A program made the translations under genes and the position numbers. From the NCBI GenBank assembly GCA_025617745.1, contig CM046870.1, positions 27,361,927 through 27,425,926 on the forward strand: a stretch of DNA of 64,000 nucleotides. Direction: 5' to 3'. The number at the start of each line of letters is the position of its first letter. Within the stretch, counting starts at the first letter, position 1. The notes beneath the pieces are model-generated. The model worked only from the letters and a program-made list of their open reading frames with translations, ran no database searches and was not told where the DNA came from. This document shows positions 36,164 through 46,680 of this stretch, piece by piece. This stretch comes from Heliocidaris erythrogramma. Taxonomy: Eukaryota; Echinodermata; Echinoidea; Camarodonta; Echinometridae.

Positions 36164-36240
36164 GTCTGTTTGGAGCCAGAAGGGCGTTAACTCATATATA
36201 CTTTAACACAGAGTTAACGCCCTTCTGGCTCTCAACAGAC
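36164..36240. repeat. Hairpin element GAGCCAGAAGGGCGTTAACT, copy 3
   Basis: GTCTGTTTGGAGCCAGAAGG and CCTTCTGGCTCTCAACAGAC are the outer parts of 30-base arms that also include GCGTTAACTC, around a 16-base AT loop. It is the longest and best preserved of three copies. Confidence 0.8.
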
Positions 36241-36750
36241 CATTTACAAGTTCATGGACAGGACACCTGAACAAATTAAAAACATGTTTCATTCATCAAA
36301 CTTCCTTGTAAGTGACATCTTTCCATTTCAAAGAGAAACGAGACCTTGGGATCTACCCAACAACAACTTCCTTCTTAAAATATTAGCAAGTGTCATGAGG
36401 TAAAATGTATACACAGTACTTGTACAATAAAGGGGAGGGTTTTAATAATTTGGACCACTTTTGATTCGAAACAATGAAATTCTCAATAGTTGAGCATATT
36501 CATGTAATAGTGGCACGCTATAATAAAATAACGAAGTTTCGGTTTATTTTGGGAGATCAAAGTCCAATTGTTTTCTGATTATACTGACACACATGCAGGA
36601 GTGAGAGCCTAGAACTTCAATTTTGATCGAAATTTTATTTGTCTCTGTTTTCTTTAAAAATATTTAATCAAGTTTATAAGAGAGGCTCAAAAAGCAAATG
36701 AAAATACCTCTAACCTTATCCCATGATGTAGCATATATTTATGTATCTAT

Positions 36751-37099
36751 TGGGGTGTTGCAAGAAAGTTGCAATTGATTGCAAGTCAAGGCCGTACGCA
36801 GCGGGGGGGGGGGGGGCAGGGGGGGCAGTTGCCCCCCCCCAGAAATTTCAAAATCATACTTTTTTTTAATCGGGTTTTAGACTTTTAAATGATCCAATAT
36901 TGAAAGCGATCATTTTGCCCCCCCAGGAAAAAATTTCTGCGTACGGCCTTGTTGCAAGTTGCAACTGATCGGTACTGACCAATCAAAATCATTGTTGCAA
37001 GCGCATCTTCTTGAATGGGCAGACCCTGAACCATTCAGAATGGTTGTTCTAATTTGCTTTACAATATGCAATTGATTGCAACTTTCTTGCAACACCCCA
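36751..37099. mobile_element. MITE GGGGTGTTGC family, copy 3, interrupted
   Basis: Same ends as 27895-28070, reverse orientation, flanked by TAT on both sides. A 165-bp hAT-type element sits inside it; removing that and one 8-bp duplication restores the uninterrupted form seen in the other two copies. Confidence 0.88.
36787..36951. mobile_element. 165-bp hAT-type MITE nested in another MITE
   Basis: Perfect 15-bp inverted ends CAAGGCCGTACGCAG, with 8-bp target duplications TTGCAAGT (36779-36786 and 36952-36959). The 8-bp duplication and the end sequence fit the hAT superfamily. G- and C-runs sit just inside both ends. Confidence 0.9.
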
Positions 37100-37899
37100 T
37101 ATGTTGGGTTTGAATTCACCAAACTGTATTTTTTAAAATTCTTACACCAACAGGGTACAAGTAAAGGTCAAATTAAAGTGCAAATTGTCATTGATCTTGA
37201 AACTGCTTGGGAAAAAAAGAAGTAATGAATATTTGGAATGCTTGGGTACATGTACATTATATTTACCATTCTAAATACACATGCATGCATTACTTGTACA
37301 TTTAGCAACAAATTTTGGCTACAGGGATGGATCACAGTGATTTTTAGAATTTGAAGCCCGAGTCCACTTAAGCTACAATCACAAACAGGGTGTATGATAG
37401 CATGAAAACCATTTGGCAAACTATAAACCTAAACAAGACAGCCAACACCAATTATCTTAGAATATATATGCAAAATGCTGAAGATTTTGATATAAAGGAA
37501 ATATGAGGGGACACTTATGATTTTTTTTTCTTCATATTTTGGTTAAATGTACCTCTTGAACTCTGCACCATTTTAATACTTTATATACATGTACATTTAG
37601 TAATTATTTACACATATATGTAATCTTGAAAAGACTATGGAGACTGTACATGTATATATGTACTCTATGCAAATACATCAAAATGTATTACTCAGTAGGA
37701 CCTTTTATACTGTATGATGCTGTCTACAATATTTGAGTAGGTCTACTGTCCTGAGGAAAAAGGCCCTTTAATAGAGAAACAAGCAAAAGATACGACTGCG
37801 TCTTCAATATGCCTCCGCTTGTACATGTATTCAGATAATTCCTGATCACCTACAAGTATAATATAGTTGATGCGCATTCAATGCGAAATTGTGATTTAA
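37100..37899. other. AT-rich non-coding stretch
   Basis: No gene or clear repeat apart from TACATGTA motifs. Confidence 0.4.
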
Positions 37900-38880
37900 A
37901 ACACTAAAATCCTATATTACTAATTGACCTCTGACTATAAAGCAATATAATCAGTTGTTCTTGAGATATCGTGGAAATGTAGCCAAAAACTGTATTAATA
38001 TCATGTAAATTGACCTCTGTGACCTCTGACCTTTGACCTACATGTACTTACCCCAAAATCTAATCAGTTCATCTTTCTATGGGGATACATACTGGTAACA
38101 AGTTTGAAGTTCTCACCTCAGATAGTTCTTGAGATATCGCGGTAACGGTGCTAAAAAGCAGTAATTCCATGTAAATTGACCTCTGTGACCTCTGAACTTT
38201 GACCTACCTACCCCAAAATCTAATCAGTTCCTCTTTCTATGGGGATACATACTGGTACCAAGTTTGAAGTTCTTACCTCAAACAGTTCTTCAGAAATTGC
38301 TGTAACGGTGCTAAAAACCAAGAATTTCATGTAATTTCATGTAAATTGACCTCTGTGACCTGCTTATCCCAAAATCTAATCAGTTCATCTTTATATGGGG
38401 ATACATACTGGTACCAGGTTTGAAGTTCTCACCTCAGATAGTTCTTGAGATATCGCGGTAACGGTGCTAAAAACCAGTAATTCCATGTAATTTCATGCAA
38501 ATTGACCACTGTGACCTCTGAACTTTGACCTACCTACCCCAAAATCTAATCAGTTCCTCTTTCTATGGGGATACATACTCGTACCAAGTTTGAAGTTCTT
38601 ACCTCAAACAGTTCTTCAAAAATTGCGGTAACGGTGCTAAAAACCAAGAATTTCATGTACGTAATTTCATGTAAATTGACCTCTGTGACTTCTGACCTTT
38701 GACCTACTTACCCCAAAAACTAATCAGTTCATCTTCGTATGGGGATACATACTAGTACCAAGTTTGAGGTTCCTACCTCAAATGATTCTTCAGATATCGC
38801 GGTAACGAGAAGTGGGACGGACGGACAACCCGAAAACATAATGCCTCTGGCACCCACCTTCGGTGGGCGGAGGCATAAAA
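37900..38880 (-). mobile_element. Tandem-array element 3, AGGTCA-rich, copy 1
   Basis: Five to six units of 156-174 bp, recognised by TTGACCTCTGTGACC at 38010, 38176, 38346, 38502 (one change) and 38676. Each also has CCCCAAAATCTAATCAGTTC, GGGGATACATACTGGTACCA and GAGATATCGCGGTAACGGTG. The right end is GGGACGGACGGACAACCC, ATAATGCCTC and the hairpin CCACCTTCGGTGGGCGGAGG. In reverse orientation this matches 52362-53171. Half-site runs such as 38011-38039 read, on the minus strand, AGGTCAAAGGTCAGAGGTCA plus a fourth AGGTCA. No coding capacity. Confidence 0.85.
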
Positions 38881-39603
38881 ACAGAAATTGATGACATCGT
38901 AAACTACCATGTAGATCTACATGTACAATACATGTACTTTAAGACATTTGATATTTGAAATCTCTATAGAATTAATAATCTCATTTTTTAAACATTCATA
39001 ACTTTATCATTTGTCCGATTTCTTTCAAACCTTCACGTCCTGTTTCTGTTATTTTTCTACAGTTAAAAGCTCCATAAATTGACCTTCCAATTCGAGCGTG
39101 CACTTGTAGTTGTACATGTGTCACAACTCTCTCTCTCGATATTTAAAGCTATGACTCAAAATCTTGGTCAATTGCAATATATCTATACATGTACCTATCT
39201 TGTCTCCTTCCTCTGCTAAGGTCGGAGATCGTCAGCACTTTGAGTCTGCCGAAGTTCGTCATGTAGATTTCTATGGGTAATTGGAGTATAACTTTTGCTG
39301 AGAGGTTTTTGACCAGTTGTGTGAAGATTACCTATGAAATAGAGGATAAGTGTATGCAGCTTAGACTGAAAAATCAGTCTATTTTGTTCGGGGATATGCT
39401 CCACTGAAACTACGTCTGGCTTCACGGAATCCCTCTCCTACATGGACCGAAGTGTGCCCAAGGCACTCCCGCTGGGGTCTTCCGTTATGTGCTTACCTAT
39501 GGCTGGGACCTGGCTGGGAACTACCGTCTGTTTCGGAGGAGTCTTTAACATTTTCTTATTTTTACCTTCTCCTCCTACACAGACGGCTACCCAACCTTCC
39601 CGG
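38881..39603. other. Non-coding stretch upstream of the 7SL-like sequence
   Basis: From about 39190 base composition becomes more balanced and CG dinucleotides appear, but no domain was recognised in either strand. Confidence 0.35.
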
Positions 39604-39830
39604 TATATAAGGGGATCTTACAATACAGTTTAACTGGGCGTTGTGGCGTGCGCCTGTAATCCAGCTACCAGTGGAAGTTATAAACTGATTCAGCGGACCC
39701 AGGTTCGAGACTGAGTCACGTCTTTCGGATGGTGACGTTAAAGGTCGGTCCCAGACTTAAATAATCATATCTGATTGATACACGTCTGTAAAAACCCAAT
39801 TACACACACACACACACACACACATGGCCT
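39604..39830 (+). ncRNA. 7SL (SRP RNA)-like head, candidate SINE or SRP RNA relic
   Basis: From 39636, GGGCGTTGTGGCGTGCGCCT then GTAATCCAGCTACC closely follows the 5' Alu domain of SRP RNA (GGGCGCGGTGGCGCGTGCCT, GTAGTCCCAGCTAC). A B-box-like GGTTCGAGAC follows at about 39700. TATATAA lies 26-32 bases upstream of that start (39604-39610), the place expected for a type 3 polymerase III promoter. Further on the likeness to SRP RNA is lost; a block CTTTCGGATGGTGACGTTAA is instead like the body of tRNA-type SINEs, and the stretch ends in (CA)n at about 39804-39824. It could be a 7SL-derived SINE, a truncated SRP RNA pseudogene, or a chance head. Confidence 0.45.
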
Positions 39831-40320
39831 ATGAGCAAATCCCCCCAAAAAGGGGGATCTGATTTTCCATCCCTATAAGCCATCCCCTTTCTCTAAAAAT
39901 TCACATAGATGGTGCTAGTGTTCTCATATTTCAATAAATAATAAATAAACCCGAAAAATATACAGATAATTAACAAAATTTGGGACTTACTCTGGTTTGA
40001 ACTCGAGCTTCGCACTGACTGAGTATTCGCTGCTTGCTTTACTACACAACCTCTATACGTATCCGACTAGGCCTACTTCCGGGTCATGTGATTATATGGC
40101 TGTCAGCGACTCGCTACTGACGTGCAACTTTCATGCTTCAAATGATCAGACGAGGGATTTGGGGTAAGAAATTTATTCAAGCCTATTATATTACCGTTGT
40201 TCTCCTTCTGAGTTGTTTATTTTAATAAAATAATGAATTATTATTGGAAAATGAAAAATTCGTTTCTAGTCCTTAGTCCCTGGTACAGAGTGAGAGACGA
40301 ACTTCAGTCTATGTAAGGAG
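39831..40320. other. Non-coding stretch
   Basis: No gene seen. Confidence 0.4.
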
Positions 40321-40777
40321 TAGACCGAAATATTCTGTCTCTCGTTCGTTAGCCTCTTATTTGGATAGGGTCGGCCATTCACTTAGAGACAGAAACGCTC
40401 CATTCACTCGCCTGTGCAAACCGAATCCCATTGACTCACACACTGTACAGTTTGAATACGGCTGGAAGATTTTCAAACGGAGAAAACCTTGGACCCTGAA
40501 TTACCTGAAAAAGGAGCATTAAAAGGAATAACAGTCAAATTGGTAAGTTGAACATGTTCGTTTAAGTATACAGCCTAGGCCTAATCTATTTAATTTACAC
40601 AAATATTGTTAAAATGTGAATACGATTTACAAAAACGACATGCCTACTGTCAAGCGGTTGACATGGTTGACAGTGAGTTTGCACAGGCGAGTGAATGGAG
40701 CGTTTCTGTCTCTAAGTGAATGGCCGACCCTATCCAAATAAGAGGCTAACGAACGAGAGAAAGAATATTTCGGTCTA
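40321..40777. mobile_element. 457-bp long-TIR element, MULE-like
   Basis: Terminal inverted repeats of 101 bp (40321-40421 and 40677-40777) start TAGACCGAAATATTC and differ at a single base. Flanks carry a perfect 9-bp target duplication, TGTAAGGAG (40312-40320, 40778-40786). Long arms with 9-bp duplications fit Mutator-like elements, which is an inference. The 255-bp interior has no transposase. It contains a purine-rich stretch ending in GTAAGT that resembles an exon end. Confidence 0.9.
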
Positions 40778-40873
40778 TGTAAGGAGGTGTAGTGAAGCAA
40801 GACGTAGTCCAGTGGAACACCTGACGAACAGAGACTGAAGCTTTCGGCATGTTCGGTCTAGGCCATACTAGAC

Positions 40874-40995
40874 TGGAGTTTAAGTTAAACCGGAGTTCAG
40901 AATGTAATTTTCCACAACTATGGTTCAAAGGGCAGATTTAGACCGAGTTTAAACTACACTTAGACCGCGGTTTAAGTTAAACCGGAGTTCAGAAT
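40874..40995 (+). repeat. Direct repeat of a TTTAAACCGG-type motif
   Basis: GTTTAAGTTAAACCGGAGTT, then CAGAAT, occurs at 40874 and 40970, each preceded by related ACTTAGACCG-like or ATACTAGACTG-like sequence. Confidence 0.7.
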
Positions 40996-41170
40996 ACGGG
41001 CCACTGACTCTCTGTCACGTCACGGCCCGAACGGTTCAGTGATCGTGAGCAAGAGAGTCAGTGCAGCGCCGCTTGCGAGCCCGGCGTTGCCGCTATCCCT
41101 GTGGCTGTGTCCTGCACTGCACCACCGTACGTACGGGGGTCAGTATCGCAATTGCAATCGAGTCTAGTCA
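40990..41170. promoter_or_regulatory. CpG-rich island of unknown role
   Basis: CGTCACGGCCCGAACGG, GCAGCGCCGCTTGCGAGCCC, CGGCGTTGCCG and CGTACGTACG lie within 180 bp in otherwise AT-rich DNA. It could mark a promoter or first exon of an unseen gene. No coding frame was found. Confidence 0.3.
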
Positions 41171-42299
41171 TTATTTACACCAAAAGTAAACTATATGAGC
41201 ACTATCATACATTCACAAATTATATTTCAAACACATGCACATATCCCATGGCTTGCTTTTAAGCTAAAAACTCACCTTTAAAGGCTGGAATATACCGAAC
41301 AAAATCACTTGATTTATGCCTGGAAGGTTCCTACCACTACGTGGCTGCACAATCACAGTCAAAGCTTACGACGTGTTTTTCGCTTCCGCAATTTTGCCTT
41401 GTAGCTTTTTTACGCGTACGGTACTATACTATGGAAAGCCAATTGTACAATGTTTGAAGTTTATCAACATGTACGTATCAATTAGCTTTCGATAAACGGA
41501 CCCCACCTACCCACCCCCCCCCCCCCCCCCCCCCCTTTTTTTTTTGGTCCCCTCTCTCTGTCTATCTCCATGTTAGCTTTGGAACAGATTTGTTTTGAAA
41601 TTGATATTAAATGATATCATCACCCACGGGTATGTATATGGAAGTGCTTCCACAAAAGTGAAAAATCAAAAAAGGGCAACCCAACCTTGGTAATAAGATG
41701 ATTTGTGTGAAAGCAGAAAAATATTAAGAAAAACAGGATGTTGAATGTTTGAAAGAAATCGGACAAGGAATAAGAAATTAATGGATGCTTGAAAAATGAG
41801 ATCACTACATCTATGCAAATCTCAAATTGGCAAAAATAGCCCGTGGCTTGTAATTTGGTCAAAAATCATACTTAACTGTTCACAGACATATAAATCAAAG
41901 CATATAACTAAAAATAATTTTCATAATACAGACCTATATAACAATCGATAATGTTATAAATATTCAAAAAGTGTAGATGGGCATAAGGTTTTCAGGTTTC
42001 TCGTGCTTTTTTTTTCTTCATATAACAAAACATTATAATATATATATAAGTATAACATATAACAAAACAACAATAGGGTACAAACATTTTTCATCAAAAA
42101 AGAGGTGGTATTTCAATCACAATAATATAAAAGAAGTAGGTTAGAAATATTCACATAAATTAAAATAAAAATTTATCAAAAATCTCCTGAAAGCATCCAA
42201 ATATTTTTCACTATTAAAATAAAGTACGGCGTTCCTGAAATGGAGACACTTTGCTTTGCATTGGGTTCTTCACCAATCATACCCCTTCGCCTCTCTTCC

Positions 42300-42346
<47 letters not shown>

Positions 42347-43474
42347 GCTCTCTTCCTCCCTTCACACTTTTTTCTATATCTGTATAACGCAATGGCAAAG
42401 ACCTTTTTCTAATCAACTCACGGACAAAGTTTACACACAATATTTTATTGCATCTGAAAGTTTCCAAGATAATGTAACAGGTCATCGTGATATCCGCACA
42501 TTTGAATTTTTTAAGTTTTCGTTAAAAAAAAATATTTTCGATCATCTTCTCTTCTACGGAGGGTGGGGGCAAGAAAATCATAATTCTTAAGGATCCTTAA
42601 GGATTATGCACCCTAATCTGCAGGGTAAATGCATTCAGAGAAATAGTTTTTGAGGGTTTAAAATGCAAACATTTTCTAAAGCTCGGTCACTTCATTCCCT
42701 CGTATAACAATTTTGTTTCAGGATTTTGTGATTTTGGGCCCCCCGTATACTATAAACATGTAGTTTTTAAGTAGCTTTCTTCAAGGTTTCAAAACGTGAA
42801 AAATAAACTTTGTAATTTTCGTTGCTTTGCTCGCTATCATTTAACTTTCTTACGCCTCATGCTAAATATTACGCCCCAATATATGATGAAGTGTATAAAA
42901 TAACATTTGCAAAGGTTCAACTTTTTATTTAAATCTCAACTTTCGGTCGCCTTGCTATGATTTCTCACGGGTTTTCGTTAGCTCCCAATTTTAGAAGGGA
43001 GTGAAATAGCGTGAATACGCCCACAAATTCGGATCTAACTTAAACTGTGTTTGTCGCCCTCTTACGTCAAAAACATTTTAGGATTACTGTGATGTCGAGC
43101 AGCAGCAAGATATAGGCCTAGGCTGAATGATTTATGTATACGAGTTATGATAATTCCTCAGTATGACTATGAGAGTAAACGAGTCTAGACAACTACCCCC
43201 GGACAAATATACCCCTGTGACGACTATTCCGATCCCCATGACAATTAACTCCGGTAACTATCATCTGGATAATACCCCCTAATTCAATTTCCCCGGAAAT
43301 TAGATTGTCTAATTAGATGTCTAATGGTAATTATTAAAAAAAAAATAAAAGGTATAACTGTGATGAGGTCGGGGTAGTTCTCGGTTATAGTTATCTTATC
43401 TGGGGGTAATTATCCGGAGAGTGATAAGTAATTATCCGAATATGTAATATAAGAAACTCAACTTTTTACGTTTA
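41171..43474. other. Non-coding stretch with simple repeats
   Basis: Holds a C run (about 41514-41535), a (CT)n tract at 42301-42350 and AT-rich DNA. No gene is seen. The frame at 42240-42590 is mostly the CT tract. Confidence 0.45.
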
Positions 43475-43580
43475 AAGGGAAACTCCACCCTGATTAAGTT
43501 GGTATTAAAATATAAGCAGAAATTAAAGAAACAGATCATGTGAAGGTTTGAGCAAAATACGATAAGAAATACAATAACAA
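43475..43580 (+). repeat. Dispersed repeat AAAGGGAAACTCCACCCTGA
   Basis: Matches 52247-52361 (AAAGGGATAGTCCACCCTGA) through AAAGAAACAG and GTGAAGGTTTGAGCAAAAT. Likely one end of a common transposon family. Confidence 0.6.
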
Positions 43581-44067
43581 ATTGGCAACCCCCCCCCCAC
43601 ACACACACACACATGACAGTGCGCCGATGGTACAAGCAGTGGCGTAGAAAGGTTCCAAATGGTCAGGGGGCGGGTATGATTTCATGAATTTGGACCTCCG
43701 TGTCCATAGTATGACCTATCTAAGGGATTGTGGCGCCCGGGGCAAACAATAAAATTGCGCCCCCCCCCCCCCCAACTAAACGTATCTGTTCAAAACTACA
43801 AACCATAATGTCCCGCTGTAAATTAAGAAATGACAGGACTACGGTAAAAAATAAATGATTTCTTAAATGCACTTAACCCGGGGTTGGTATAGCTAAAGTT
43901 TGATGAAAAACAAGAGAAGGGGCAAAGCGACCGAGTGGTAGAAACTTTTACATTTTCACCCCTCAAGAAAACGCAATTTCTTATGCATTTCACCATTAGA
44001 ACAATGTAGAACAACAAGAGAGTACAGCAACCGAGCGATGGAGTTGCTTTTAGATATTGAACACTAG

Positions 44068-44243
44068 TGGGGTGTTGCAAGAAAGTTGCAATCAATTGCA
44101 AATTGTAAATCAAATAAGAACAACCATTCTGAATGGTTCAGGGTCTGCCCATTCAAGAAGATGCGCTTGCAACAATGATTTGGATTGGTCAGTACCGATC
44201 AGTTGTAACTTGCAATCAATCGAAACTTTCTTGCAACACCCCA
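44068..44243. mobile_element. MITE GGGGTGTTGC family, copy 2
   Basis: 176 bp, the same length as copy 1, flanked by TAG on both sides. The interior GAACAACCATTCTGAATGG is shared with the other copies. Confidence 0.88.
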
Positions 44244-45129
44244 TAGAAAACGCTACCATTAAATTCTTCCTCTTTTCAAAGAAAAGGGACTTAGAAATTT
44301 CGAGTTTTTAACCCTTTTATACGCAATTCTATATTCAATTCAAATTAAATTATATTGTACTATATTAACAAATGTTAAATGTAAAAAAAAAAAAAACGAT
44401 GGAAGAAAATAAATGTTGAAGTGAGATATTTAGAATGAAATAACTTTAATTACAAGGAAGAAGGAGCGAACTTCCCATTAATCTTACACTAAACGGGTAT
44501 ATGACTGAAAACACAAGTACACACTGTATACAATGAAAGATAAGAGAGGGACAAATATTATAATTATAATTATAATAATATTATAACAATTATAAGTGAA
44601 GATTACAATATGCAAATATTTACAGGTATTTATGCAGAATGATACTGGAAACAGGTTCATACATATTTTAGTAGTAAGACCCAGCCAGCAGATATAATGA
44701 TGAGGATAAGAAAGTTTTGATTCCCCCTCCCCTTATTCTGTATGTAGGTATCAATGTATAATAACAAAAAACACTTGGTAACTACTTTTCTGTTCCAATG
44801 GTAACATTTTGTGGGGAATAGTTATTTTCGATTATTTGAGACAAGCGGCAAAAAGTTACATTTTTATGTTTTTTTTAAACTGTCTAAAATGTACTCGATT
44901 TAGTATGAACTAAAATCTTTTTTGGGAGCGCGAAATTACGAGATCCTGAAGAAACATATGAGAGAGAGAGTAACGCGACCGAGCTTTAAAATTTTTTTAG
45001 CATCTTTAAAACACTAATTCGACACTAAATTTGTAAGGGATACAGTATATTGGTGAAACTCTGATTAACGAACCTTTAAATAACGAATTTGGCATAACGA
45101 ATTTATGACGACGCAAGATAGTTTTTACA
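44244..45129. other. AT-rich non-coding stretch
   Basis: No gene; AT microsatellite at about 44560-44600. Confidence 0.4.
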
Positions 45130-45545
45130 TCAAGAAATGAATTCTTGATATCAAGAAATCATTTTGTGCTCTTAACCAATGGCAATTCTTGATATCAAGA
45201 ATTCATTTCTTCTTCTTGATTTCAAGAATGGAATTCGTGATATCAAGAATTGAATTGTCGATATCAACAATTCATTTCTTGATATCAAGAATTCGATTTC
45301 TTGATATCAGGAAATGAATTCTTGATATCAGGAAATGAATTCTTGATATCATGAAATGAATTCTTTATATAAAAAATTTGATTTCTTGATATCACGAAAT
45401 AACTTTCTTGATATCAAGAAATACCATTGGTTAAGAACACAGAATGATTTCTTGATATCAAGAATTCGAATTCTTGATATCAAGAAATAAATTGTTGATA
45501 TCACAAATTCAATTCTTGATATCAAGAAGTCGAATTCTTTTAAAA
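45130..45545. repeat. Array of GATATC palindromes in a fold-back frame
   Basis: At least 14 GATATC sites lie in about 400 bp, most within TTCTTGATATCAAGAA or one-base variants, joined by GAATTC-like links. Outer arms are inverted copies of each other: ATCATTTTGTGCTCTTAACC then AATGG at the left, and CCATTGGTTAAGAACACAGA then ATGAT at about 45424-45450. Each unit is itself a palindrome, so the stretch can fold at two scales. Confidence 0.85.
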
Positions 45546-45894
45546 TTTCGATTATTATTAAGGGCAGATTATTTTGTGTACTCAACTGTGCCAGATTGGG
45601 TTTTGTGGGGAGGGGGGGGGGGGCAGTGGCGTAGAAACAAACACACTTTCTATTGCTAGTTGGGGCGATGATGAATAGATCATGAATAATTATGCGTGCC
45701 TATACGCCTGTGAGGGGGGGGGGGGGGGTGGTCGTGTGCCAACGGTGCAACCTCCCCCCTCCGGCCCATCCGCTTCTTTTCTTTGCAGCAACTGAGTATA
45801 AATTAAAACTATGTAGCCCATCCCCATATTCTACACACCTCGCGCTGATCACTGAGCATAACCAAAGGCATAACATCTATCTATCTATCTATCT

Positions 45895-46441
45895 ATATCT
45901 ATATTACTAAAAAAATGGATTCTGTCTGTCTGTCTGTCTGTCCGGCTATGCGTTTCGCCATCTGTTGACGCATTGAGTTGAAAGTTGGTATAGGGATAGG
46001 TGTTGGGTCCACGAGGTTTGTGGCGCACTTTTCGTGTTGATCCGAGAGGTCAAAGGTCATCTAGGGGTCAAATAGGATCAAATCTTAACCGAAAGTGCTA
46101 TGGAGTTGAAAGTTGGTATAGGGATAGGTGTTGGGTCCACGAGGTTTGTGGCGCACTTTTCGTGTTGATCCGAGAGGTCAAAGGTCATCTAGGGGTCAAA
46201 TAGGGTCAAATCTTAACCGAAAGTGCTATGGGGACCAAAGTTGGCATGTGGGGTGAAGTTAGGTTAGCGAAAATTTTGGCGCCGATTACAAGGTCATCCG
46301 AGGTCATTTCAAGGTCAAATGGTAGGGAATGTCCTATGGGGACCAAGGATGAGATTTGTTTATTTGCAAAGTCTGAGAACCGCGTACGTCCGAGAACCGC
46401 GTATGTCCGAGAACCGCGATCCCCCGGGTAATCGGCTAGTG
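45895..46441 (+). mobile_element. Tandem-array element 4 (CTGT microsatellite, 128-bp units)
   Basis: Left end TATATTACTAAAAAAATGG, then (CTGT)n, then CCGGCTATGCGTTTCGCC. Two nearly identical units of 128 bp begin at GAGTTGAAAGTTGG (45974 and 46102). A diverged third part and three short units (GTCCGAGAACCGCG-like) follow before AATCGGCTAGT. It contains AGGTCAAAGGTCA twice (46047, 46175) and, at 46291-46317, AGGTCA three times spaced by 4 and 5 bases. Confidence 0.75.
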
Positions 46442-46604
46442 TTATATAAAGAAAGTATTACAAGTTCTTCTATTAATTTTGAATATTAATGAAAATGGAT
46501 TAAGTCATCATTCATATATGACGATTGACGATGATGGTGATTATTATTTTGCCGTCTTTAGTCTGAGACAGGAACCCTCTTGCATAAAAAGTTGCGTTTA
46601 ACCC

Positions 46605-46680
46605 TCTCAGTTCCCTAGGTGCAAGAATGTGTATTAACTGAATGGGTTTTTTATGGCTTGGGACCAAGAGGGTTAAACCA
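46605..46680. repeat. Small TTAACCCTCT inverted-repeat element
   Basis: TTTAACCCTCTCAGTTCCC faces GGGACCAAGAGGGTTAAA. TTAA sits at both edges, as in piggyBac targets. Matching AAGTTGCGTTTAA and GCGCAACT-like flanks lie outside. Confidence 0.5.

Noticed and set aside
39495-39545. CTTACCTATGGCTGGGACCT resembling the 5' end of U1 snRNA
   Set aside because: Only the splice-site-complementary bases agree; the rest of U1 is absent.
40422-40676. Captured exon inside the long-TIR element
   Set aside because: The GTAAGT is suggestive, but no acceptor or recognisable protein was found, so it is mentioned only as a possibility.
42240-42590. 116-residue frame
   Set aside because: Its bulk is the (CT)n tract at 42301-42350.
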